DNA of 64,000 bases, taken from assembly GCA_003260075.1 (NCBI GenBank), contig QLIY01000048.1:62001-126000 (forward strand). Reading direction: 5' to 3'. The position numbers and the translations under genes are program-made. Positions 32,887 to 57,770 of the stretch are shown one piece after another (the stretch's first letter is position 1; each line of letters begins with the position of its first letter). A model generated the notes under the pieces. It did not search any database. It saw only the letters and a list, made by a program, of their open reading frames with translations, and was not told where the DNA came from. The DNA comes from Phallusia mammillata (lineage: Eukaryota > Chordata > Ascidiacea > Phlebobranchia > Ascidiidae).

Positions 32887-34578
32887 AGCATCAGAACTGC
32901 CAGTAACCAGGCTTCGCCTCACAAAAAAACATAACTTGATGTGGGAAGTATGTTGCTGCACTTGCTTGTGCGACACAATGGTTTTATTTAGTTTCGTGAC
33001 AAGTGAGATGGATTAATAGAAGGAGTGATGTAAGGTCTTATTTCTATTCAAAGATTCCATTTTTTAGCGATCGTGCTTTGAACTTTCCGCCGTCGAAGTG
33101 AAATGAAAGAGATATCTTAGTACGGGCTTAAAATTACGAGATTGTCTTCTTGAAACAGATATAAAACTATTAGAGTTTTAACGATGAAAATAACTGCCGA
33201 AATAGACATAAAAAGCGACATTGCTTATTGTTCAAACGTTTTGGCAAATGCTCATGCCATCATCAGTGATATGAAGAGCCATCGGTATATAGGAGTTTTG
33301 TTTTTTCAATGTCGTAACTCAATGCCGGGTTAAAAATCGGTCCGCGTTTTGGGTCGGGCTCGGTTTCAAGTAGAAACAAAAGGGGCTTGATTCAAGTCTG
33401 ACTTTACACTCAAACATATTTGTGTCGCAATTTCACCTTGGACGTCGGGTCCAATTTGGAAAAGACGGATCTGGGTCCGATATTTAGATCCACTTACAAA
33501 TGCAAGTAAAATCATTAAGTTTTCAAGACATCGCTAGATTTACGCAACCCATTAATAACGTCGTTTCGTGGTTGTGTGACGTCAGTAATACACATACGTT
33601 TAATTCCAGACCAGACACAGATTTGACCTTCAGTTTACCATGGCTATCTTCTTTAATTCGGCGAAACCACATCTGATGATCGCCATTCGTTTCGCTTCAT
33701 CTCACCACTAATCCGACAGATTAAACGCAATCAAAGATTTACGATTACGGAAACCCAATGGCTGCCGAATACATCAGTTTCCTAGACACAGATTCAATCA
33801 ATTCGGCTTAACCCACCAGTTGTGAGTACCGCAGTAGATTGAAGAATCTTACAGCGCCCAACTTACAATCAATAAACTACGGCAATACTCGTTGGCGCAG
33901 CGTCCTAGGAAGAACACGCATTGATTTCCGAACCATTTTAATTGCGTTTTCTTTGCCGACTAAATGGCAACTTAAGACACTGTTTCAAACTTGTCAAGTG
34001 GACAAAATTATGGAAAGAGCATGACTTTAAACTGGTTTCTCAAACAGTGGTGCTTTTTTAATGTCAGATAACAATAAGGGTGGAATTTTGTACTTGGAAT
34101 AGGTAGTATCTGTTTCTCCAACGGATTATATAAACATTGATGATCGCTGTTGTTTGTAAATAATAAGTGAGTGTGGACAATCGCTTGTAAGAAACAGAAC
34201 ATCATTTTTTAGAATAAGAAATGTTAGTTATTTTTATACGTTGGTCGTACCCTAGTATGCGTTTTTATACACAGTTGAATTTTGAGGCGACATGCTTTAC
34301 GTTTCGTAGTTGAGCAGAAAGTCTCACAACAAATTGGTGCTTTTGTATTATACCAGCTGTTGAGTTGTCTAAAGTGGCTTTAGATTATTCTAAAAGCGGT
34401 GTAATAACATACAAATCAATCGTTTCTTAATGCTTCTGTCAAAGCGAGTCTTCAGTGGTTAAATAGGGAAAAACAATCTGACTCGTTTCAAATTAAGCTC
34501 AGATTGCGGCATGACCAAACATGTCGCCAATAACGCTAAAAGCTTAATCCTTGACGTTCAAAGGCCAGTGCCCATGCT

Positions 34579-37500
34579 ATGACCTTTGTTCATCGTATAG
34601 AAAATGATCTTTTTCCTAATGATGAAGAAGAAATCGCAGACGTTTTAGTTTCTCGGGAGAGATGTTTTGGTAAGAAGGTAATGTCGTTAGTGCAACCGTC
34701 AAAATTTTAGCGTTGTCTATTAAACTGGACTAATTTTACGTAATATTTTTGAAACTGCAGGTGTTTTAGTGAAAGCGGTTTACATTTTATAAACGATTAC
34801 CAGAAATAACCGATTAGTTGCAAGAAACCACTGGTTTGCTACGAAAGTTTATACTGACGCAAGCAATTGACCATGTATTTTTGCATTGTTTATTTGATTT
34901 ATATTGCAGACGGTGGTATCTTATAGGTTTTTCCCGCATTCGCTTTTTACTTGTTAAACATTTGTTGTATTTGTAGTTTCTCGTTCGATTCCATTTATTT
35001 ATAATTTAAATTTGCTATTCAAGTAACTTAGTACAAGTTCGAAATTTCGATATTTCAAAAGCTTCAAGGCTCTTCAAAGCGTTGGTTCAGCAAGAAATAT
35101 TCTTGGCATGTTAATAAACTGCGCAGTTCAGCTCATTAATAAAACATGTCTCAAACTCGTCAAGTTGCCTTTTGGGAATAAATTTCTTCGACTAACTTTC
35201 GGTGTCAGAACTGCTCATGAAACCACTTCAGACAGCGACAAGGTCACATAATTGACCTTGTCGAATCGCTCGCTAAAATTGGGTCAGGCATTTATCGATA
35301 TATCGTTGAGTACAAACAAGTTGGCTGAACTTTACTTGTGAAGAAATGGGCAGACATAAAATGCGGTACTTGAGCAAGGAAAACAACAACTGTGTAGATT
35401 ACATGCTCTAAGCAATGCAAGTTTTAGGTAGCAGTAACAGCAAATTAGGTGTATTTCTAGTTGTTGGCTTTTGTTCACTTGAAATACACTTAAAGGACAG
35501 TTCACATTTTGCGCCAGTGCCCGATAATTTTTTTAAAGCACTCAAAGGTATGGGTTAATGCCCGAGTTAGAAATGACCTGCTATAGATCTAAGAGCCCTG
35601 CTAGCAAAGGGTTTGAAGTATTGCTTTTTTAAAGCACGAAGCTGTAATTTTGAACACCCATATTGCTTTTTAGGCTTCAACTAACCTATAAAAGCTTTAA
35701 AAAATATTTACGTTGCAGATGTTTATGGTTTAAAACCGTTCTACCTGAATGGTTTACCTGTAAGACTTTAGTATTTCGTTGAAGTTTCAAGTTTATTTGC
35801 CTTAATTAACATCAGGGAAGGCGCGATTAATAATTGATACCCCACTTGCCCTGTTGCAATGGCGAGCGAAGAGGCAAGTAGAGGATATGGATACCAAAAC
35901 CACGTGGGCCATATTCCATACGACATACTCGGGTAAGATGCTCAACATTATATGCAATATTCCAACACAAGTAGAAGTATGAGATATTTTGTAGTGTGAG
36001 ATTCTGATTCCCGAAAACACGGTGTTTAAATTAATGAATTTTACTTGTTTTCTGTAGCTCAGAAGTTTGCAACTTATGGATCAACCTGTTGTTTGTAAGC
36101 CTTTTTTCAACACTTAAAACTTATGCGGCATTCCTCCACGAATTGAAAGACACATAGATTTACCCCCAAAAAAGCTACGTTGATATAACCGCTAGTACGC
36201 TTGCAGCAAAGCAACACAACTCACTTTTTACGCGACACAATTCACAACTAAACAGCAAAAGATTTGTTTTGTTAATTTTCACATTTTTTGTGATAAGTCC
36301 AACAGGTTTTTAGTCGGAAACAATCTCATAACAAGAGTCTAGCATTAATTCTGGTGTGTATGCCGTTGCAAAAACTGCAAACTAAACATCTATTTGACTA
36401 ACTCAATATCTATTTGGGATTTGAAACCCGAACTAATGACGTACTCTTACCTTATAGTAACAATGGTCCAGGGATGATCTTCGTGTTCTTCGTGCTCGTC
36501 AGCATGTTAGTAGTCACAGTTTGCTGGTGCGTCATCAAATGTTACGTACTAGCCGAGATGGAAACGTCATCGACTGAAGATTACAAGCGATATCGTAAGA
36601 TTCGTGACGTCAAAGGCAAGCTGTCGACAACCAGCAGTGACCAACCTGATGACGAAATCAATTGTGACGTCATTGGTACTACGTCGAGCGTCGTCAGGGA
36701 TTGTGAAATTACGATTACTGAGGTAAGGTTTATTGAAGACGTAGCGAATGTTGAATGATGGCCAGTTTGATCATGTTGTAGTAAGTGAATCTCAACATTT
36801 GGTGTTCTTTATCCCATATTGAACAAGCCTAGTCCGGTATTACTCTTTTTATCTTTTGCCGATCACCTAAATTTACTTCCCGCAACAAAAACAATTTATG
36901 GTAACATTATTATTTTAAAATGAATATTTCTTACGACATTCTTAGGAATGATGCTTAAGTACAATATAGTTTCATACTATATTGAAATCAACCACTAGTT
37001 TGGGTAAAATGGAACATTAAAACGTGCAATAGAACAGACATAATACTGTTGAGTTTTTCTGCATTGGTCTTGTCATTTAACAGTGTGTATCGATGTGACC
37101 TCAAATGAGTTTGTTGACTAATAGGACAGTGGTTTATGAAAGAGTGGTAGTTCAGTTTTTTGAAACCAAAAGGAACCTTTGAAATGCCCGTTTGTGAAAC
37201 TTTACTCTTAAAATCATCCCTCAGGTCTCTTGGAAGTCCGCAAACTCCAGATTAAAACGACTGCCATAATGCATAAGTTATAAGCTTAAAACCAACAAGT
37301 ACGTTTAAACAGTTGCTTACATAACTGAGTTAAGGTGACATTAACATGACAAAATGCATAAGTTCTTTTCAACGAAATTTGTTTTCGAGCATAGTTTCGC
37401 ATTGACGTAACTAATAGCTGTTTCCTTTTCCCAAGTATCCCAGGACGTAGAACTCTTAGATCGATAATAACTTGATGGGACGTTTTTACATGCCCCCAAA

Positions 37501-40495
37501 TTGAATGAGATATGCCTGAAGTTACTTAGTGCGCGAGCTCACATCAGCTAATTGAATGATCACCGACGTAAGTTTGGATAAAGAAAGTAGGTAAAGCTAA
37601 TAACACCATAACCCACATCCTACCAACTTTGTAAAAAAACGATAGATGGCGTCAAGAACACCTGTGCGAAATAACAGATGGTTTATTTGAAATCTACCCC
37701 AACCTCAAAAGCCTCATAACCGTTTTAAATTGGCTCTAGTTCAGTTGCCACTTGCAAAAAAGTGATGTCATATTTTGGAAAAACATTGGGGGATTACCCA
37801 TGATCTAAACACTCGTGGTTTTGTAAAGGGGCTGCAAAACAAGTCAACTTCGGTGGGTTAAACCACAGCTCGTATACCAGTTTTGCAATATCGATTAAAG
37901 TAATTTACCCGCTGTGCATTTTAAGACTAACTCGATAGCTGACTTTATGATCGTATGAGATAAGACGGTTTCATGCTCATTTGCATTTAAGCAACCAACC
38001 CAAATACAGAAAATGCTAGAATTTGTTCACTATTTTATTTTCTAGGAAGTTTCCATAAAATGCAACATAATTTATATGGACACATTTATTTCACAATATA
38101 TATATATAACTTGTGTCAAAAACTGTACCTGAAAAAATTAAATAATTTATTTAAAAGGCAGACTTCGTCAGTAAACGTTAACAGAATATTATTCAAGTAA
38201 TTAACTTTAAATTCAAACAAATATTTTAAACATTTAAGGTTTTGGCCATACCGTTTCAAAACAATCTCCGTGCCCGTCTTTTCGGTCAAATACATGTGGT
38301 TCCGGTTAATACTTAATAGTAAACTACCTACTAAAATTGCATCTCTCCTAAAAACAAATAAACGGTTTTTAATAAGACAACTTTCAATCATTGTGACAAA
38401 TTGCCCGGAGTTCACCAGAAAAAAACACCACTGACATTCATTAACTGCGTGTTAACGTCTAAAACCGTTTGAATCTTTCAATTATGCGCAATACAAATGT
38501 GGCGATCGAATAAGCGCTTTTAGAACAAATTAAAGAACATTTAGTTCTCTAATTCTCGTTTAATGGACAAACCACGTCGAAATTGTTTTCCTAAGTGCAT
38601 TGTACTTGAGTTTAATTTCGGTAAAACCACTCCAATTGGAAAATATTTTACCTATTTAAGAAGTTGAAGGTACGAAACATAAAAACGAGCCTAAACTACG
38701 TGTACCTAAACACTATTTTTGGATCTATAGCATACGATATAAAAAACACATTCCTTATAAGTTCTAGTTCGCTATCGAGTAGTTAGAAGTTTTATGTCAT
38801 ACGTAAAGCAACGTTTTTGTCCCTCGGATAAATATATAATGGGCTTACTCTCAGGGTAGTTTTAGAGTAAAACTCTTATTACACTGTTGGTTTTCTACAA
38901 AAACGCGCGATCTCTCGTCTCCAGCGGCACTGATGAGATCTTACAGGTCGAAACAATGTTCAATCTCGGCAGCTTATCATGTATTAGCTCCGGAAAATGT
39001 GCTAACACCATAGCTTACATCAGTCACACATTTAGCTAATTTTCGATAGGTGGCGCAAAGAGCACAAATCTTATGAAAAACAGTATGTAAAAGGGGGGGG
39101 GGGGGGGGGATGCCCACGGTTAGGACTATTAGGGCTGAGGTTAGGTATTATCATTAAAAAACCAATGAAACCAACCCCAAAATTTATTTTTTAATGTAAA
39201 ATTTTTCATAACTTACTTTCCAACCCTATCCCTATTTTCCCGCTAAATAAATTGTCCAGCTCCTGCGCCACGTACCGAAAATTAGCGAAATGTGCGGCTG
39301 ACTTGAGTTATGGTGAAAGTAGCTCTACCATTAGCTCCGTGGTTTTGTAATCAAAACGTTTTTTTTACCTTCAGAGTTTACCACCTCCCTCCCAAATTGT
39401 TTCCTCTCCCGCTTTTAATTCGTATTCGTTTCCAACAAATCACATCAGAGAAACGTGTTTACACGACTACGCACAGCACGAAGATTATCTCCGAGAGCAT
39501 CGGACCCAAGATTCTTTTCAGGTAAACGATTTTGCCCAAGATACGACTTTGTAAGTGATACGATTTACTTTATCTACTTATCGACATGTTATGCTTCTGT
39601 CGTTTTAGGATACGTATAGACACTGCAGCACAGCCTATAGACAAATTTAAACCAACGTTCACATTGATATGTTTATGTGCAGATCGTGCATCAATAAAAA
39701 AAAACATATTTTGGGAGTCTATAGAACGGTATATGGACGGGCCCAGCCGACATACGTGTCCAGTTTTTCAAGTATTTGTTTAACTTCTGCACAAAACAAT
39801 CGATGCTGATTTGTACAAAACACTACTGCACTAGAGATTTATACCATTACGGAATAACAACGCGAAATTGCCAGGCAATTTAATGTGAGTAAATGCAATA
39901 TTACAAGAAAAAGCGCATTTCTTTATGACTGTATTTTGTAAATAATAAACCGCGATGCATTAGCGGTCGCTGGGAAAATAAATACATGTATAATGCGGTC
40001 GTCAAATGCAAGTTCTGTGTATTACATATTGATTTCGTTACAACTGCGTAAATGGCCGTGTTACCACGTGTAAGTTATATCCAACCTTAAATGTGTGGAG
40101 ATTTTGCTTTTTTCACTTGTCAACAAATCAATTGAAATGAATGCACACCATTAAATACTATAAATTATTAAATACTTTTGCCCAAATGCACATTTGCAAG
40201 GAATACCTGAAGCTACTTGCGCCCACAAAAGAGTAAATTTGTTTTGCGAGATCTGCTGGTACCGTTGTGGTTTTAATTTACACACATGGCTAACGTTTTG
40301 GCAGAAAGCATTTATTTGCAACCGAAACTCGCTATAGCAGCGTATTTTCTTTTTTTGAAAAAAATGTTTTTATTTCAGATTTACGTAAGCATTACCTTTT
40401 CTCCAACTTTTCAGGTTCACTCATTCAGAGCGGACAGCTTTCCATCCTTAGCAGTGCCAAACTTTTCTTCAACGTATCACTTCACACCTGTGTGA
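34579..40495 (+). CDS. Small-exon gene for a single-pass membrane protein; family not recognised
   Basis: Six exons joined by splice signals and phase: 34579-34669, 35816-35932, 36058-36094 (37 nt), 36458-36722, 39375-39521 and 40415-40495 (stop TGA 40493-40495). They total 738 nt, or 245 residues, with no frame break. Donors GTAAGA, GTAAGC and GTAAGG are strong. A hydrophobic helix GMIFVFFVLVSMLVVTVCWC at about residues 87-106 is flanked N-terminally by CC and followed by Cys-rich, then charged sequence. RAKR at residues 47-50 looks like a furin site. The C-terminal tail is Ser/Pro/Tyr-rich and ends FTPV, which fits a class I PDZ ligand. No signal peptide is visible, so an upstream exon may exist or the protein may be type III; ATG 34579 follows an in-frame stop within five codons. 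A possible cassette exon at 35719-35759 also fits phase with a shifted acceptor. Confidence 0.6.
39006..39315. mobile_element. MITE-like element with long terminal inverted repeats, inside an intron
   Basis: 39006-39062 (CACCATAGCTTACATCAG to GGTGGCGCAAAGAG) matches the reverse complement of about 39259-39315 over some 55 bp at roughly 80 percent identity. The shared core is TAGCTAATTTTCG or CGCTAATTTTCG. The interior carries a 17-G run (39093-39109), so some sequence may be missing. No clear target-site duplication. Related single ends occur near 37610-37655 and 52615-52640. Confidence 0.62.
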
Positions 40496-40638
40496 CCCGG
40501 ATTAACAATTTACTCTGTCACGTGACTTTCAGCGAACCGCAAAAAATAATGGAACGGGAAAAAGCTGAGATCGATCCATACCAAAACTTTCTGGTTAAAT
40601 GCACAAAGCTGGATCGAAGACACTACTTTTCTACGCAT

Positions 40639-40709
<71 letters not shown>

Positions 40710-40864
40710 ACACCTGTGTGACCCGGATTAACAATTCTCTCTGTCACGTGACTTTCAGCGAACCGCAAAAAATAATGGAACAGGAAAAAGCTGAGATCGA
40801 TCAATACCAAAACTTTATGGTTAAATGCACAAAGCTGGATCGAAGACACTACTTTTCTACGCAT
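40484..40864. repeat. Allelic overlap around a 69-G run at the end of the membrane-protein gene
   Basis: 40484-40639 repeats at 40709-40864 with a few substitutions (GGAACGGG against GGAACAGG). The 69-G run at 40640-40708 separates them. The overlap includes the stop codon region (CACCTGTGTGACC) and its 3' flank. Confidence 0.75.
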
Positions 40865-42780
40865 CAACGTGTGTCGTACACAAACATTTAAAGGTGCAAC
40901 AACTACTGCTTTACAAGCACACTTACCAACCAAATTTATAAAGGATAACATCGCTGCAGTTATGAGAATTCATGGTTGAGTTCAATTGTATTTACTTTTA
41001 CGTGGGAATAAAAATTATAACAACATAGCTTCAGTAAAATATACGAAAGATATGATCTGGTCATTTGCATTTGGTAAGTGAAATATGTTTCAATTTACAA
41101 AACAAACTTTTTTGGTTGTTGGTTTACGCACTTTTTTCATACTATGAGTGTTTTATGACCAGCTTTTCTTGTCTTGTACAAATACATACATGACATTAAA
41201 TTGTTACATACGATTTTGTCTGAATAAGTGCCAAGCAGAACGCCCTTTTGACAGTCAAAGGGGGGGGGGTATTTATAATGGATAACATCGCTTCAGTTAC
41301 AAGTATTCATGGTTGAGTTTAATTGTATTTACTTTTACGTGGGAATAAAAATTATAACAACATAGCTGCAGTAAAATATACGAAAGATATGATGTTGGTC
41401 ATATGCATTTGGTAAGTGAAATATGTTTTAAATTACAAAACAAACTTTTTTGGTTGTTGGTTTACGCACTTTTTTTCATACTATGAGTGTTTTATGACCA
41501 GCCTTTCTTGTCTTGTACAAATACATACATGACATTAAATTGTTACATATGATTTTGTCTGAATAAGTGCCAAGCAGAACGCCCTTTTGACAGTCAAATA
41601 TAGCCAATCAAAGCGCCTGAAGAGTAATCAAAACTTTGTGTACAAGTTAAATTTACAAAAAAACACACATTTTAATTTTGATGACTAAACCGACTAGCAA
41701 TGCATTACAGCTGCCCAAAAACTTTTGCAAAAACAACAACAACATCTTTTGTAATATATTGGCTGATCGTCTGCTATAAACAGTGGTTATTTATACTCCA
41801 ACTCCTGGCCTAGAAATTACATACAACGTTCGCACTACACTTGTTAGGAAATCACACTGACATTCTACGAGGCAATTTAATAAACTGGAGAAGGACTGAT
41901 CTGTCATTTCATGCAACAAACAGTCAGTTTGGAATGTTTATTGTTTTATTAAATGTGACGTAACAATAAGATTGTTACGTTTACTATGGACACAAATGCA
42001 AACATAACGATTGGTAAAAACAAGGTAACATTCTGAGTGAATATTTTGAAGTTGCCAAAAAAAAATAAAGTTTCGTAGGCAGAACAAAAGATAAATGACC
42101 AGCACTTGTGTGAGTTTTCTGAGGCTATTGACAGACCACTTTTGTTCAATATTCAAATTTAGGTATCAAAACCACTGGATAAGATGCTGCCATTTTATTT
42201 GCATCACAAATGATAAATTTAATGAAAGTTTTAAGATATTGCGTTGACCAGAAAAAGAAACCACTTTCCGCATTCAGTTTTTTCATGATAGGTAAACCAC
42301 CGTGGGTTAAGTCCCTAAATACATTGTTCAAAAATCCGGCTCTTTTTTCACAGATTGGCCATCCATAACCGAACGATTGCCATAAAGCAGTGGTTCCCAA
42401 ACTATGGTACGCGTACCACTAGTGGTACGGGGGGGGGGCCGAACGATTGCCATAAAGGGTATAGCAAACATTGAAAGTAGGTGGGTTTTGGGACTTGAAC
42501 CGGTTAACGTTGCACAATTGGCCAAGTTGGTTTTGTTTTAGCTTTAATGTTTGCTAATGTGAGCCTGTGAGACCTTTCGGTCGCATCTAGTGTGGAAAAA
42601 TGTCTGGGGGGGGGGCTTTGGGAACCACTGCCATAAAGGGTTTAGCAAACATTGTAAGTAGGTGGGTTTTGGGACTTGAACCGGTTAATGTTGCACAATT
42701 GGCCAAGTTGGTTTTGTTTTAGCTTTAATGTTTGCTATTGTGAGCCTGTGAGACCTTTCGGTCGCATCTAGTGTGGAAAA
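40496..42780. other. Intergenic region between the membrane-protein and CH-ankyrin genes
   Basis: Mostly allelic repetition: about 330 bp near 40930-41259 recurs at 41270-41597 across a 10-G run (41260-41269), and the region 42360-42780 holds the polymorphic MITE. No supported coding exon on either strand. Confidence 0.5.
42388..42630. mobile_element. hAT-type MITE caught with its empty-site allele
   Basis: Left end CAGTGGTTCCCAAACTATGG (42388) and right end CTTTGGGAACCACTG (to 42630) are inverted repeats. Both are flanked by a perfect 8-bp duplication CCATAAAG (42380-42387 and 42631-42638). Between them, bracketed by two 10-G runs (42429-42438 and 42606-42615), lies about 167 bp of flanking sequence carrying a single uninterrupted CCATAAAG (the empty site). 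The assembly has therefore spliced the MITE-free allele into the middle of the MITE-bearing allele, and most of the MITE interior is missing. Confidence 0.85.
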
Positions 42781-56297
<13,517 letters not shown>

Positions 56298-56800
56298 TAC
56301 AAAAAAAGCAACAATAGATGGATTCGTCATACAAGTGTTTTATACAGTAGTTTGTCCATGGTTTATGTAGCCACAAATAACTACAGTATTTTTGTTTTTT
56401 ACATTTCTGTTTTGTTGCCTTACATAAAATTCTGAAATAACATTATGTTTATGGTAATCCACCTATATTCCTGATATTTCCCCCGCAACAACATAATAGC
56501 TGGATCTTATGCAGATAATGTTGATTTAAACTGCTTGTAGTCAACAATCATGAAGCTGTACGCAAGAATATATTTAATACCAGTGCAGCACTATAGACCA
56601 TCTTACAGGCTTGAAAAGTATCTTATATGTCTCGTGTTTGTATTGGCAAAGTAATAACAATTTGCGGCAATACCTTGTTTGCATACTCGTTTATACTTTT
56701 AGATTTCCGGTGTCCTAAATTACTTTTACCACACACTGTGTAACCCCTTGCACTTATGTTACCAAAGCACTTTCTCTTCTTTTTACCTAGTGTTATTTTT

Positions 56801-56891
<91 letters not shown>

Positions 56892-57770
56892 TCGTGCACT
56901 AATTTCGTCCGCGTCTACGTCTGTAATCTGACACAACTGATGTAGATTACTAGTTTGTTCTATTGAAGTATGTGACGTGTTACAGCTGTACAAGCTTACA
57001 ATGCAGGTAAAATTATAACAATGGAAAGACACGATGCATAAAAACCAATAGGTCACACAAATAAAAATAGTAAATCATTTAGCAAAAAGTATTTACAGGA
57101 TTCTATGCCAGCCCATGACGCAACTGAAACAACGATCGTGAAGTGTAACATAAAACAGTTCCAAAATTGGTCTTTTAAAGACTTCTCTATAGTAGGCTAC
57201 TTAGGCACAACGCTTGAGTTTTTTGAATATAGCCCTATTGAAAAGTATTTGTATATCGACAGGGTGTCCGTGAGTCCAGCAAAGGGAAACAAGTAACACC
57301 TAAATAAATGAGATTCAGGTGTGTGTGTGTGAGTAAAAGCTAATTTGCAGTAATGCTGCGAAATGTATAGAAACTCATAAAATATACAAAACAAATAAAA
57401 ATATAGGTGCCGATGTGACTCTATACATCCGTACAAGACAAGTGCTATTTACAACACACAAACTGCGATACGAATGACTACCAGCCAGAAAGGTCAACAA
57501 AGCACTGATAAAACCATACTAAGCTAAACAGAAGACAAGCATGGCGATAAAACCGAAAAAACAGGTATTAAACCAGTTGGTACTTAATCTGAATAACTAC
57601 AAAATTCAGCTTTGTACAGTAAACGCAATAACACACATTTTTTAACACAGCATTTCATTGCTAACAGAAAACATAAGACAACAAGTAAAAATGCCACCAA
57701 GCAGGCAATTTTACGTTTATTCCAGTGTTCAGTTTAATATGCCATGCCGTGTATGAGTAACACTCCATTG
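56298..57770. other. Intergenic region between convergent genes, with an 87-G gap
   Basis: Lies between the stops of the CH-ankyrin gene (+) and the kinase gene (-). An 87-G run at 56803-56889 is a probable gap without duplicated flanks. A short (GT)n tract occurs at 57320-57330. An AATAAA for the kinase gene lies on the minus strand at 57721-57716. No coding exon found; open frames at 57105-57296 look random. Confidence 0.5.
57716..57721 (-). terminator. Polyadenylation signal of the kinase-TPR gene
   Basis: AATAAA on the minus strand, 50 nt beyond the stop codon at 57771-57773. Confidence 0.6.

Larger units (their letters stand above)
31972..34578. other. Intergenic region with an allelic overlap, hAT fragment and inverted repeat
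   Basis: Contains three stacked copies of a 70 to 85-bp segment at 32041-32290 (G runs 32114-32123 and 32209-32218), a hAT-like left end at 32311, a perfect 27-bp inverted repeat at 32753-32886, and a CATCATCAGTGAT-type motif near 33255. No coding exon found on either strand. Confidence 0.5.

Noticed and set aside
35719..35759. Possible 41-nt exon DVYGLKPFYLNGLP in the membrane-protein gene
   Set aside because: It fits only if the next exon uses a weaker acceptor at 35820. The direct join 34669 to 35816 is simpler. It may be a cassette exon.
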